Source: Peltaster fructicola (Eukaryota; Ascomycota; Dothideomycetes). Taken from it: a stretch of 64,000 nucleotides of DNA. The notes beneath the pieces were generated by a model, which saw nothing but the letters and a program-made list of their open reading frames with translations, was not told the DNA's origin and ran no database searches. Made by a program: the position numbers and the translations under genes. This document shows, piece after piece, positions 33,553-45,213 of this stretch; position 1 is the first letter of the stretch; the number at the start of each line of letters is the position of its first letter. The DNA is taken from the NCBI GenBank assembly GCA_001592805.2, contig CP051142.1, positions 2,232,001 through 2,296,000 on the forward strand, written 5' to 3'.

Positions 33553-36500
33553 TTATCTCAGCTGCTTTCCAGATCGGGTGGTGAGCACAACATGTGCGAC
33601 TCCACGACCTTCTGGCTTCTTCTTCGGCTTGGCCTTGGGCGCATTCTGGCTGTGTAGGTGCTTCAGCTCTGCAAAAGCCATCAAGTTGTGCCACTTGAGA
33701 CATCGCTCTGTCGCTGCAGTTCGATCCTTCTGAGTGGCATGGCGGGTAGTAATGCGAGTAGCGTGCTCTTCGTCGGCCTCGACCTTCTTCGCGGCTTCGT
33801 CGTCAAGGAACTTCTTGCGTATATCCATGTACTTGGCAATCTCGTCGCGCCAGTCTTTGAGCTCTTTCAAAAGCTTCTTCTCCCGATCACCGCGATCGTC
33901 AAGCCATGCGATGAGGCTGTCGACACGATCGACGTTGTCATAGTAGCCCCACTCGTGAGCGCTTTCCAAGATGGTTGCGCCCTCTTCCTGCCTACGACGT
34001 TCCGGTACTGTCATGCGAAAGCGTGCTTGATATTCTGCTTGTTGATCTTCCGGCAGGTTGATGAAGCCTTCACGCTCAATGGTATCTGGCCCTTGGACCC
34101 ATATGAGACCATTGGCATAGCCATACTCTGCTGTACTGCTGGTTGGAAGACCACCAAAGGGTTGACCATTTCGCTCGAACCAGTAGTAGCGATTACAGTA
34201 CCGATCGGTGCCGAGAACTTTGGTGCGCTGAACGTTAGCTTCGCGCAAGTCGTTGTCACACTCGACGATTGAGTGCTCGAGGCCAGCAATCTTCTCTCGA
34301 AGCTTTTCAATGTCCTTGAGGATCTTGAGAAACTCCTTCGACTGTTTATTCTGGCCTTTGATTGCAGCAGCTTTCTCTGCCTTCTCCCTTTCTAGACGAG
34401 CATGCTCCTCCTGACGCTTTCGTTTGCGGCCTGTGTTACGTCTAAGCCGAGATGTGCGACCGAGCGAGGGATCATGGCCAGAATCTGAGCTCTCGTCATT
34501 CAAGGACTCCTCAATGTCGAGATCGGCATCAGTGATTGAAATGTCAGCGACCGCAGGTTCGGGCGAGCCTGGCATGTTATCCGGCAGCAGAATCTTGCGT
34601 TCGCGGTCTTTCACCAGGAGCTCTTCTGTAGCAATGCGCTTCTCTCGTTGGAATTCGATCTTGCGCTTGCGCACGTCCGTCTGATCCTCACTGCAGGTCT
34701 CCAAGAAGTCCTTAAGAACCTTAGTAGTCACGGAGCACAGCGTGATGATCTCGAGGGCTTGAACCCTGAGATTTATGTCCATCGAATCGAAGTGTTTCAG
34801 TATGTTCTCCCTTGTTGGCTCGTCCTCGAGTGGTACCAGATAGGCAAGTACCTGGTCGATTTTGGCTTTCAGATGAGGTGCGTGAGATAACTGGTTGAGC
34901 AAGCCAACGAGAATCATCTGCCACCCGCCGTCTTCCATGTCTCGAGCTGCGAGGTTTGCCTGCCAGTCGAAGGTCTCGAGCATCTCCGCGGCTCGATGGA
35001 CTTTGAGGATAGGTGTAATAGGGCTGTTTGCTTTAAGATCGTTGGCGTCGCTAGGTCGAGTACTTCGTGTTGAACGGGCGGGTGGATCGTCAACAGGAGT
35101 CTGAGGTTCACTGACCAGCTGACTCTCCTCGGATTCCTCCTCAGAGTCGCTGTCTTCCACTCTGGGAAGTGCTATTTCAACCTTACCGGTGTCGCTGACG
35201 ATCTGCTTCAGCACTGCGCAGAAGACCTCGTTGAGCAGCTCGCACTCGACGTTGTCAGAGGAGAACTTCATGGCATCGACAAAGTCGTCAAAAGTGAAGC
35301 TGTCCAGAACGTAAACTTCGCACTGTACGTTGAGAGTATTCCACACTTCGAGAAGTGCACCCATGGTCTCGACATGGATATCTTCAGGCGGGTTCTTGCG
35401 TCCATTCATGACATAGTCTTCCATTGAAGGTGTGAAGAACTTCAGTTGTGGCCGCGTGACACCATTCTGCTTAGGTGGGATATCGAGGTCCTCGATGGGG
35501 TATTTGAGAACAGCTGGGACAGCCTTCTGATCTGCCGAGCTAACCTTGCCATGTGTTTGTGCGTTGTTGCCGTTAATATGTACTGGCATTGCTTGTGCTG
35601 TGTAGCCGACGTGCTGTGCGCGAATTTTAGTGCTATCCTCTAGTGAGGCATCATTCGGTATGCGTACAGCATGATGTGGACCTGCATGGAGATGACGAGC
35701 GTCGGCTGGTTCTCGTAATATATCGTCCATGCCGGCGCTGATACCACTGTAACTGTGCTTTGGTTTGCGTGCTTTTGACGTCTTCGAAAGTACTTGCTGG
35801 AATGACTGGTCAGCCAAGCTCAACAACGGTACAGTGTTACTCACCTTGGCCTGAATGAGTCTAAAGTCCTGCAGTAAATGTACCGGAATCTCCATTGGCA
35901 AGCGATACTGGATGGCGAGAGGTTCTTTGACGAGCCATGGTGCGCCGGTCCACGCTTCACGTTGCAGAGAGTTCTTGAGGAAGGATCGTAGATTCTGTTT
36001 CGTGAAGACTTTCTTGTCACGGCGAAGATGCTTGTCGTCCACAAGAGCTTCCTCGGTTGGCGCTGATGTGAGGCGAACGAAGTAACGTGAGAAGGCCTCT
36101 CTCTGCACAGCGCCGTCTGGTCCACGGATCATGGGGAACTTTGCCTTCTCTCGGATCGTGCCAGGCATGGCATCTCCGTTATCTAGCACGACAATGACGT
36201 CCTCGCCAGGGAAGAAGTCTCGCTTGAACTCATCGAAGATGAGGTTGACTGATTGGGGTCAGTACCGTTCGAGTTGTCTCACAGTGTACTCACCAAGGTC
36301 ATCCATTCTACCGACGCTGGAGAACTGGACCTTTCGCAGTATAGGATCACGAAGAACTTCTGGGAAGACATTCTCAATGGCGTGTGCGCTTTGAGTCTGC
36401 TACATGTCAGTATCACATTGTACGATGCCCGAGGATACCAACCTCCGACTCGACTGCAGCGAAGTAAGTCAATCCTGAACGGCCATTGACACCGTCTGTG

Positions 36501-36858
36501 AACTTCTTCTACAGAATAGGTCAGTGTGCTACCGCAAGTAGTCTTGAGACGTCGCTTACTTGACTGAGGAAGTCCATGCTAGGAAGTAATGTCAGTAGAT
36601 GTTCAGATGATGACGGCTAGTGACGAACCGTTTGAGGAACTTCTCGTATTCCACGAAGACTTCACCAGTCGCTGCGATTGTCCAGACCTGCGAGGATGTT
36701 AGCAGACGTCAATTCATCGATCAATCAGCATACCTCTTGACTATCACTGAAGCCGTCACCCGTCATCGTCGTGACGACGGGTTTACGCTTGTACAAGACC
36801 TGTTTGTTGTTCAATACTGCGATGCAAGATCTCAGGGCCAGCGGACTGTACTTACCAT
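33553..36858 (-). CDS. ITC1: Imitation-switch complex subunit Itc1 (WAC-DDT-WHIM)
   Basis: Non-catalytic partner of ISWI chromatin remodellers (Acf1/WSTF relative), nuclear. Exons: 36856-36858 (ATG only), 36734-36799, 36629-36687, 36560-36578 (19 nt), 36443-36508, 36294-36396, then 33553-36248. The joined frame gives 1003 residues, or 987 if a 48-nt GTGAGT...CCAG element at 35797-35844 is spliced. N-terminal WAC domain: VLYKRKPVV, EVWTIAATGEVFVEYEKFLKR, KKFTDGVNGRSGLTYFAAVE, VFPEVLRDPILRKVQFSS, FFPGEDVIVVLDNGD. A DDT-like helical region sits near VLDSFTFDDFVDAMKF, and the WHIM3 motif is TDRYCNRYYWFERNG. Charged Glu/Lys helices follow. Six introns crowd into the first 600 bases; donors include the weak GTTCGT and GTTGGT. 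Confidence 0.9.
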
Positions 36859-37056
36859 GACGACAGTCTAGTGTATGAGGCAGTCGATCAAATCGATGGA
36901 CAGTTTGACCGCATTCGCGAGTATGTGGATTGGCATGTGCGGAGTGACGTGTAGTTCGACCTCACTTGTGAAGTGTTCCAATCGCTGTCGGCGAGTGTGG
37001 TATCGGTATTGGTCGTCGCAGTGTGCGGCAACTGCAGAACGCTACGCGTGTATGAT

Positions 37057-37368
37057 CTAGCTCCCGGCGGTCCTGGTGAAGCGTGTGGTCGATCTCAAGA
37101 GCTCAGAGCGCGTCGCGCCGATGGTCCTGATGTGTTTGGTGACGCGATCGATTGTCTCGAGGGTGTTGTCGATGTCAGAGAGGTTTGCTCTTGTCAAATA
37201 CATAATGAAGAGACAGCGGGAGTCTCCCGGTAGAGCAGTGATCGAGAATTGCCTCTCGTTTGGCCTGGTGAGAGCCACATGCAAGGTTAGTGCCGTAGGC
37301 GGACACTTCCCTTCACGCTAGCGCTCCTGCTCCCGCCTCATCGCGCTCATTTCACACCTGCTTGTCAT
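37057..37368 (-). CDS. Possible small two-exon gene, 72 residues, unknown
   Basis: Exon 1 37358-37368 (ATG plus eight bases), a 93-nt GTGTGA...CACCAG intron with a CTAAC branch point, and exon 2 37057-37264. The product has an N-terminal NERQFSITALPGDSRCLFIM and a heptad-like helix NLSDIDNTLETIDRVTKHI. It looks more protein-like than the surrounding frames, in the manner of small kinetochore or trafficking-complex subunits, but I cannot assign a family. It ends about 200 bases upstream of the ITC1 start, on the same strand, so it could also be part of an ITC1 leader. Confidence 0.3.
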
Positions 37369-37764
37369 TACCAGCCCATGCTCAGCACAGGCTATACACA
37401 TCACCTACATATTTGTACTCGTTCGACAGCTTGAGATTCAGTGGTTATCGTCTCGCTAGCTGTACGCTTGTATCACTACTTCATAGGATGCTATACGACC
37501 GTGATCCAAGCGCGTCGTACACTCCCGGATGCACACTAGTATTGAGCGTCGTATATTTCGCCATCAGGGACAGGGCGCTGCTTTCGAGACCTGCAGCAGC
37601 ATGACGAATCGTTACACATTGCTTGAAACGGTCCGTTGATGCTCGAAACGCTGCTTTGAGCGCAACATCATGTCTGACACTATGAACAGAGGTGGTTCAA
37701 GGCTATATGTAAGCAGCCATTATACGCAGCCTTCCTCGTACAGCGTGACTTTCCAACAGGTCCC

Positions 37765-39550
37765 TCACGATGCGAAGAAGACGATGAGGAAGCCGATCCA
37801 GCTGCCACACACTGCAACGGCAGAGTACGTACTGATCAGCATGAGTGGCAAGAACTCCAATCGATGTCCGAACACCAGCTGATGCAAAAATGAAGTGTAA
37901 ACAAGCAAGGGTATCGCCGCGATGGTGTACAGCATAGAGAAGCGATCAAGAAGGAACATCCTTCGTTTGGAGGATCTACTGAATGTTAGTGAAGCCGTGA
38001 AAGTCCAGACGAACACATACGCAGGCGCCAGGTGATCAAAAGCCGCCAAGAATACAAGCAGCCATGCTAAAGTGTATGCGATCTTGACCGGAAACTCATG
38101 AGCTGTGAAAAGGAGTGGGAACAAGCTGATGTGGCCAGCGACAGCAAGAGGGCGGAATGCGCCAAGATGTCGTCGATCCTTTAGTGCAATTAAGCTGAAT
38201 GGTATAATGACGAGCAAGATTGCCTTTTCGTGCACATGCCACCCAAACAAGAAAGAGGCATAGCCGCAGAGAGTGATTGTCGCCACAAAGTTGTCCCAAG
38301 ATGGTCTGAAGAACAATTTGATCATTGCAGGCTAGAGAAGTCAGCACAAGCACACATGCCTCGTCCGCACTCACAATCTGAGCTCCTAGAGTGAGCAGAA
38401 ACGTTGTCCTGGGAGTGATCTCAGGCAGCACAGCAAATGCTGTATCGCCGACAAGCCCTCTTGTCACACTGTTGACAGCGTCTCTATTGACTGACAGCTT
38501 GACATAAGGTGCGGCTGCATCATGGTCAGTGTCGGACGAGTATGCGAACATATTGAGCCTACCATATATAAGCAACCTGTCAACGAAAGAGTACAGCGCC
38601 CAGAAATTGGGAGACCAGTAAGCATGACACAATCCTCTTGAGAAAGGAAAGAGCCGGCTCAAGACCTGTGGTATCTGACCGTAGAGTGCGAACGGTCCGA
38701 ACGCAAGTAGTACCACGGCTATGATGCCACTACCGAGTCTCAGACAGTGGTAGAACTGAATGTGGAAGATTGATTTCGATCCAAGGCAGTAAGATCTGAG
38801 TAGGTAGACGAAGTATGCCGGAGCGAGGTATAGGTAGATATGTTTGAAGCAGAGGAGAGTTGCGAACAGTATGCCGCTCAGCAGCAGACCAGACTGTCTA
38901 CGCGCATAGACAATCGAGAGCAATAGAAGGCCATACATGAAGCCGTTGTATTGGAAATGAATGTGGTCGATGATGAGGAAGCCAGGCGAAAGGAGTATCG
39001 ACAGAGCAGCTGCGTGTGCCCGTGTCTTTTCTGCATTGGTCGATTGTTGTACAAAGCTGCTAGAGTGAGTGCTTGACAGGTTACACCATGGTCATACATA
39101 CAGTATAAGAGCATAGACGAGCACGAGCTCCGAGAGGATGACTGTGGCTCGCTGGAAGTAGATGGTCTGCCAGGTGTCATGGTCCAGATTTTGGATCACC
39201 AGCATGGAAGCATCTGCAAGCCGAGCAGCTTGTGACAGTGTCCACTCGTAGTATGCGAAGAAGGGAGGATAGTCGAGTGTCCATTCTGATGTCTTCTATG
39301 CAGGAGAATTAGTTCTGTCTTGGTACGCGAGTCAGTGGAGCGAACCTCGAAGTACCATTGCTGTAGAGGAAGTGAATTGGTGATCGCGAGCCAGTTCCGA
39401 TGCACTTCGAAGTCTGTTGATCGACTGGAGTTAAGTCAATGGTGATGTAAGAAGGCGATAGGCTTCTACTCACTAAGCAGGCCATAGCAGGACCTTGAGT
39501 GCCAACCCCAAGACGGCGGCCTGCGACACGGATGGATACAGCCCAGCCAT
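37765..39550 (-). CDS. ALG8: Dolichyl-P-Glc: Glc1Man9GlcNAc2-PP-dolichol glucosyltransferase Alg8
   Basis: Adds the second glucose to the lipid-linked N-glycan precursor in the ER lumen. Exons: 39474-39550, 39346-39424, 39102-39295, 38563-39059, 38375-38514, 37765-38331; introns 42-50 nt; 517 residues. A further 42-nt GTATGT...CTAACATTCAG element at 37979-38020 is in frame; splicing it gives 503. The ALG6/ALG8 marks are present: after the first membrane helix, [32 protein letters not shown], then [46 protein letters not shown] and [11 protein letters not shown]. The [17 protein letters not shown] block favours Alg8 over Alg6. About ten to twelve membrane helices. The first exon encodes a short cytosolic/ER-signal start. 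Confidence 0.92.
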
Positions 39551-39965
39551 GTCAGTCAGTGGTCTTTATCGATGCATCCCTGTATCGACGACAGTCGCGA
39601 GACAAGTTGATAGCGATGTACTCTTCGAGACGCGAAACGTGTTCGTGAGGTCCTGAACAACCACGTCTGACCTTTCCTCTTTGGTCGCGCTTATTTCGAA
39701 GATTGATTATACCTCTTGTACATCCTCAGTCACCAGCAAATATAAGATGTCTTGCCATTCATTCATCACGAAGATGCAAGGGCGAGGCGGGATATGCGAG
39801 CTCTCCACGTTGGAAACAGACGATGGTGTCGATCCAGTGTCAATGGCGCGGTGAGAAAGTGATTGTCTCTCTTACTATTCCCTCCATACAGCATGCGACT
39901 TTGGCTACTAGAGCGGTCTGATGGCGGACGCCGCAGAGCTGATCACTTCCCAGAGCTTGAGCAGC
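39551..39965. other. Intergenic, ALG8 promoter and TTI1 3' side
   Basis: About 415 bases, no gene seen. Confidence 0.5.
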
Positions 39966-42900
39966 TTACTTGACTTCTATGAATCCATTCTCCGACGCTG
40001 GCTGCCAATCGATACTCACTTGTCCTCTCTTCAGCCGAGCAAGCCACACAGCATCAGCATTCTCATACTCAAATGCTGTCAGGACTTCAGCATCATCGAG
40101 CTCCGAAGCGACCATCGCCAGTGCTTCATCAAACATATCCGGACGAAGCGGCACTGATCGCACAATGACGGTGAGCAGCTGTACGATTGCTCGCCACATC
40201 GTGCGAGCAGAGACATTGCTGTAGTCTGGCATCGACTGCATCTGATGGAGTTTCCTTCTCGCTGCGTCCCCCAAGTGTATGAGTGCACCAGAGGTGGATA
40301 TCGACTTCGTTGCTGATACAGATTGTGTGACCTCAACTACCACGTCTCGCCAGACATCCCGCAGGCGAGGCCATAAGTCTTGGATACGGCTGCGCATGAA
40401 GTCCTTGGCATGTTCACAGAGAATTGTGATCACACTAAGCGCGCCAGCTCGTATCGATGCCTCCTCGTCATCCAGTCTTGACACAACCTCGGGCCACAAG
40501 GTGTTGATCATCGGTAAGAAAGTGTTCTCGTGCCGTGCGATGGCAGGCACTGTAGTCCGTATCAGAGACAGCAGTGAGATCCGAAGGGCAGGAGATGCTG
40601 ATGGCAGAAAGTGTTGCGTAAGCTCTGTGATCTTCAGGAGTATGCTATAGGTCTTTGGCGCTGGTGGAGGTTGTTCTTGCTCTGCTGGTGGTTGTGTGTC
40701 TTCAGCTTGACTTTCGAGATCGGTCCATGGTTGCTGTGGTGCAGCTTCTTTACTAGATTCATGCTCAGTTGAGCTTGCATCTCCCGCTCTTTCTTGTATG
40801 CACTGCACAAGTTCAGCTATGGTCGTTGGCCTCCAACTAGGCTCTCCACGGTGGACCAGTAGCAATGGTGCATCATGACTTGCGTCCAAGAGAGGTGCTT
40901 TGCAACCTTGTTCCGCCACGACAGCCAGCGTCTTGAAGAGTAGTTCGACTAACAAAGGATAGCCATGATAGTCTTCAAGTGCGGCGAATATGCTTTCGAT
41001 GATGTCCTCGAGATACGGCACCAAACTCGGTCCGGCCAGTTGCACCATCATGAGGAGAACTTGTGGTGCTTGAGGTGATATGTCGAAACTGTTCAGCTTC
41101 AGTGACACCGCGTTTGTGAGATAGTCAACGTTATTCACGATAAGATCTGCTACTGACTTGTAGCCGCATGCTTCGGTGTATATGTTGAGTACTGTCATGC
41201 TGTCATTCTGAATGTCCTGATGTGGTGCTGCTAGCGAGTGCAAGACAGGATAGAGCGCATCTATGAACTCGATTCTGAACTCATGGCCTGCTGATTGAGC
41301 TCGTATTGCCAAAGCTTGAAGTGTCAGACTGATCATTGCAGGAGACTGCAGCTCTGCAGGCCGTGTCAAATAGTCGAGAGCGAAGCTGTAGACCTCTTCC
41401 AGATGATCTTGAAGCAGCGTTCTCTCTTCTCCGATGTCGATGAAGGCATCGACTTCGCTGAATCGTCGCAGCGACGTTCGAAGGAGTTGCAAAGATAACC
41501 AATAATTCGCAACTAGATTCTGATCTCGGGATGTTGCTAGAGAGCCGCCAAGGTAATCTAGCGTTCCGGCTGAGGTGTCGTTGGCGGAGATGAGCTCAAC
41601 CAGATCTTGTATGCAAGATAGGATTCCGATCTGAGCAGGACTCGTAGCAATGCCAGCAAAGTCACGCTTGCTCGATAGCCCATGACTGCTGGTGGCGACT
41701 TCGAGCGATACGGAAGTGGTCAGTGCAGCATTAGAGGTTCTCTCGCGGACGCTCTGGAGCGTAAGTATGACACAGTCTCGCAGTGATTCAATGAGCACTT
41801 GATTGGTAGTCGACAAGTCAACGCCGAGATCAACAAGGCACTGATATGCTGAACCAATTTGCTTGAGTCTCTGCACTTTCCCTTGCTCGTCCGCACCTTG
41901 CATGATTCGAAGTAGCGATTGCGACCAATCGTAAACGGTTAATTGTACTGTAGCGCGGACCACTGGGTCTGTGGTCATAAGCATGACCACCTCGAAATGC
42001 AGTTCGGTCAAGTTCGAATTTGCTGACAAGCCCAGGACGGTCTCCAGTGCTAGCTGTGTACAATTGCGCAAACTTCGTCGACAATGCCGAAGTATAGTCA
42101 TACACAATCGTCCCAATGCGCTTTTGACATCCTTACGGTCGTGCTCCCGAAGGTGAACCACTTTCGCAAGCGCAAGTCTGATCTGTGCAGCTGCAACTTC
42201 GTATGGATCGTCTTTGGAAGTAGTAGACCGATCTGCGTCGACGATTGTCTGCTGAGATATTAGCTGTGCCTCCCGATCCTCCTGATCGCCCAGAACACTC
42301 CTGAGCAAGCGGCCTGTGATTTCCAAGCCAGCGACCAGGAGCTCTGGACGTCTACGTTGTCCAGCTTGAATCGTGAGCACTTTCGTCAATGTAGACATCA
42401 CGCCTGGCAAGAAGTTGAACAGAAGTTGTGCAGGCAGGGCGATATCAAAGAACGCCTGCAAGGCTCGACCTGCTGCCATTTGTACTGTGGGAGAAGCATT
42501 CTGATGCACCGCTTGTAGAAGAGTGTTGATCGTTTGGTCCAGCTGAGGAATATGTGCCTCATCCGTCAAGAGGGCAGTACCGGACGGGCTCTTCCCAAGA
42601 GCGCCAAAGAGCTCCGTGAGGCAGTCGATAGCATTGCACTGTAGTTCAGGAGTCGTCTGGTCCGTGTTGGCGATGGAAGGCTTGTCTCCTGCAAGCAGAG
42701 TGCAGAGTATGATGAGCTGCTGTGCTAGACGCTGCTGTATGTGCGTGCTCCATCCCAGTTGTATTAATATATTGATGATGGCTACAGAGACCTCAAGACA
42801 GCGTAGAGATACGTTCTGGCTCTGCTTCAGCACTTGCGAGACTGGGAAGAAAACGTAGTCGGCAAGCTTATCATCGAAGAAGCCACGGGTTGTCCTGATG

Positions 42901-43064
42901 ATCACAAGTTCGCGTTGCACCACGTCGAGTCGACACTCAACCAAAGCTATGTCCTTTTGTGAGCTGTTGATGGTAAGGACGGCTTGGCTGAGCGCAATAG
43001 CAGGTGCCTTGAGTCGTTGGAAGACTTCATTCTTCCCATCCATGCCGAAGTTCAAGAATGACAT
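39966..43064 (-). CDS. TTI1: TELO2-interacting protein 1 (Tti1), TTT complex
   Basis: Tti1 with Tel2 and Tti2 forms the TTT co-chaperone that matures PIKK kinases (TOR, Mec1/ATR, Tel1/ATM, Tra1). One uninterrupted exon, 1032 residues, normal for the family. The N-terminus matches family members (NEVFQRLKAPAIALSQAVL), followed by HEAT-type alpha-helical repeats throughout: VSLRCLEVSVAIINILIQLGW, IQNDSMTVLNIYTEACGY, and a conserved C-terminal section with FLPMINTLWPEVVSRLDDEE and RAGALSVITILCEHAKDFM. A Gln/Glu/Pro-rich linker lies near residues 780-800. Start chosen at MSFLNFGMDGKNEVF; an internal Met eight codons later is the alternative. Confidence 0.92.
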   Translation of the reverse strand: MSFLNFGMDGKNEVFQRLKAPAIALSQAVLTINSSQKDIALVECRLDVVQRELVIIRTTRGFFDDKLADYVFFPVSQVLKQSQNVSLRCLEVSVAIINILIQLGWSTHIQQRLAQQLIILCTLLAGDKPSIANTDQTTPELQCNAIDCLTELFGALGKSPSGTALLTDEAHIPQLDQTINTLLQAVHQNASPTVQMAAGRALQAFFDIALPAQLLFNFLPGVMSTLTKVLTIQAGQRRRPELLVAGLEITGRLLRSVLGDQEDREAQLISQQTIVDADRSTTSKDDPYEVAAAQIRLALAKVVHLREHDRKDVKSALGRLCMTILRHCRRSLRNCTQLALETVLGLSANSNLTELHFEVVMLMTTDPVVRATVQLTVYDWSQSLLRIMQGADEQGKVQRLKQIGSAYQCLVDLGVDLSTTNQVLIESLRDCVILTLQSVRERTSNAALTTSVSLEVATSSHGLSSKRDFAGIATSPAQIGILSCIQDLVELISANDTSAGTLDYLGGSLATSRDQNLVANYWLSLQLLRTSLRRFSEVDAFIDIGEERTLLQDHLEEVYSFALDYLTRPAELQSPAMISLTLQALAIRAQSAGHEFRIEFIDALYPVLHSLAAPHQDIQNDSMTVLNIYTEACGYKSVADLIVNNVDYLTNAVSLKLNSFDISPQAPQVLLMMVQLAGPSLVPYLEDIIESIFAALEDYHGYPLLVELLFKTLAVVAEQGCKAPLLDASHDAPLLLVHRGEPSWRPTTIAELVQCIQERAGDASSTEHESSKEAAPQQPWTDLESQAEDTQPPAEQEQPPPAPKTYSILLKITELTQHFLPSASPALRISLLSLIRTTVPAIARHENTFLPMINTLWPEVVSRLDDEEASIRAGALSVITILCEHAKDFMRSRIQDLWPRLRDVWRDVVVEVTQSVSATKSISTSGALIHLGDAARRKLHQMQSMPDYSNVSARTMWRAIVQLLTVIVRSVPLRPDMFDEALAMVASELDDAEVLTAFEYENADAVWLARLKRGQVSIDWQPASENGFIEVK

Positions 43065-45213
43065 GGTCGTCGCAAGAGATCTGCTGTCGAGAAGTCATGG
43101 CGTAGGGTTGGCAGCCTTGACTTCAGACAATTGCTGAGCCTCGTACGAACGTGTAATCGATCTGAAAGGTCAAATGCCAGTCTGGAAGTTCAAAGATACC
43201 TGCGGCCGAAGTTCGCCCGAGACGGACTACTGATGACGAGCTACAGCCTGGACCATTCCAGACACTTCTCAACACGGTACACCTAACCCCCGATGAAGCA
43301 ATGGGCTGTGTCGGAGAGGCTGCTGATCGATGTGACGATATCATCATCGTGTCAGGCAAATCTTCGCAGGCTTGAGCAATAACTGGAGTTGTTCCTGATC
43401 GGTTTGTAAGGGCATCGCCAGGGAAGCCACATCAGAGATACATTGTGAGGACGACTGATCGAAAATGCCGCCTACAGAGCATCTTCGAGTGTCAACCAAC
43501 CAGCAGCTAGGCAATGTTCATTCCGCTTGTACGATGGACTACACCGTCAATACGAGACATGGCTCATGAGCTCAGCTGCCTACCACGACAGCCTGTCATC
43601 GCTGCAATATCACAACTGCTATATCCTTAACACCGTCTAGAAGCAGGTCTGCAATGACTAATCTCGATGGACTACTTGACTGTTCACCAAGCTTCCTGCT
43701 GCGGAACTCAGCATTCTCTAGTCATGGCGAAATCGAGTCCGCTGTCACGAGCTGCTCGGTCAACCGACGTGCTAGCCTCCTTGTCCCTCACACTTCTGCG
43801 AGTTTCGATCATCGACCAAAGCGTCTGCGGTCTCATGAACGATGAGTACAAGGAGAAGCAGAGCAAGAGTCTATCCGAGACCCAATCGTCCTCTGCAGCC
43901 TGATCACCATGAGGATTGACCATAATCTCGGAGGCGGCACAACCAATATGTGCTCGTCCGACGAGCAAGATAAACTCATATCAACGGCAGAGCAGGTATA
44001 ATATAGCGCGGCGGCTAACGGCGCAGGACTTGGCGGGCAGACAACCATCATAGCGATGATGAAAGAGGTTATTGGCGCAGATATGCTCCATGACACCCAT
44101 ACAGCAGTGATCAGAGAATTGCTCAGCCCTAGACATACCAACGACACCGTCCAGATGCCAAGGACTATCCCAAAAGACCTTTGGCTCAGTTTGAAGTGCG
44201 TATGCTGCGAGGAGGAACCGCGTCCGCGAAGGCCTAGGCGTTAGTCAACGGCGTCCAGGTTTTGTCGATGTACAATCACAGCGCATGGTAGCCATGGATG
44301 ACGCTCGTGTTGTGGAAGCACTCGGGTGTGTTCCGGCTCTATCGATCAAGTCCTCTAATTGCAAGGACTGTCAGTCGCTCATTCGGGAAGTGCGTGATCC
44401 CAAGGACAAGCAGTCGAAGGCACCAATCCGTCTGCTTGTGGGTATCGAAGATCAAGGTCAAATGATGCCCTGTCGTGTCAATCTGGATCGAAGATGGCGC
44501 AGCAAAGACGTGATAGAGCGATGGCTTTGCATCCGACTTGATAGACTATGTCGTTGTATCCTGGCTGCGAGCGCCGCGAGGAGCTATATGTCACCAAGAC
44601 CGGACACTATGCTCAACCACATGCGATATTGAGCTGAAGCCTTCTCATGCTGCCTCAGAGCAAGGTTGTGTGCGAAACGATCGCCTAGACGATGATCATG
44701 AACGCGGTAATGGTGTAAGTAGCTGGTATCATGCCGGTACCGGCGACATCAGGGTCGCTAAAGCACGCCCGTTGCAAGGCAGGTGTAAGTCGTCGTCCAG
44801 CTCACCATACACCGCATCATGACTGCGATTCAAAGATGACAATGATGCGACAAGGCACGACTCGACGACAGGCAGATCAGGCACAAGACATCGCAGGAGC
44901 TCACATCTTTGCTGTCGAGGTCGTCTGAGATTGCGAGGCGCTTCGACATCTGTGAAAACGCCACAAAGGGTGCCTGTCTCACTTTTCTATCGATCCGATC
45001 CTCAAAGAGGCAGCACCATCATGCACGTTCGCTTCGCCGAATATGCATACCAAGCTGCACGAAACCAGTGGTGCAGCACATCCCTGATGACTGTCACGCG
45101 TTAGATGCTCAAGGTTTATGGCTTGGCCATGGCAGGCGCGTAGGAAATGCTATCTATCTTGTGGCCCTGCTTGACTCACATTGTGTTTCGGCTTCTACAC
45201 CAACCTAGTCCAT
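43065..45213. other. Intergenic, 2.1 kb without a recognisable gene
   Basis: Between the divergent TTI1 and Cys-rich membrane-protein genes. Several frames of 100-115 codons exist (44285-44632 plus, 43833-44147 minus) but none has a motif or an intron partner. A missing first exon of the next gene could lie in the right end. Confidence 0.45.

Noticed and set aside
33658-34272. 204-codon plus-strand frame
   Set aside because: Antisense shadow of ITC1.
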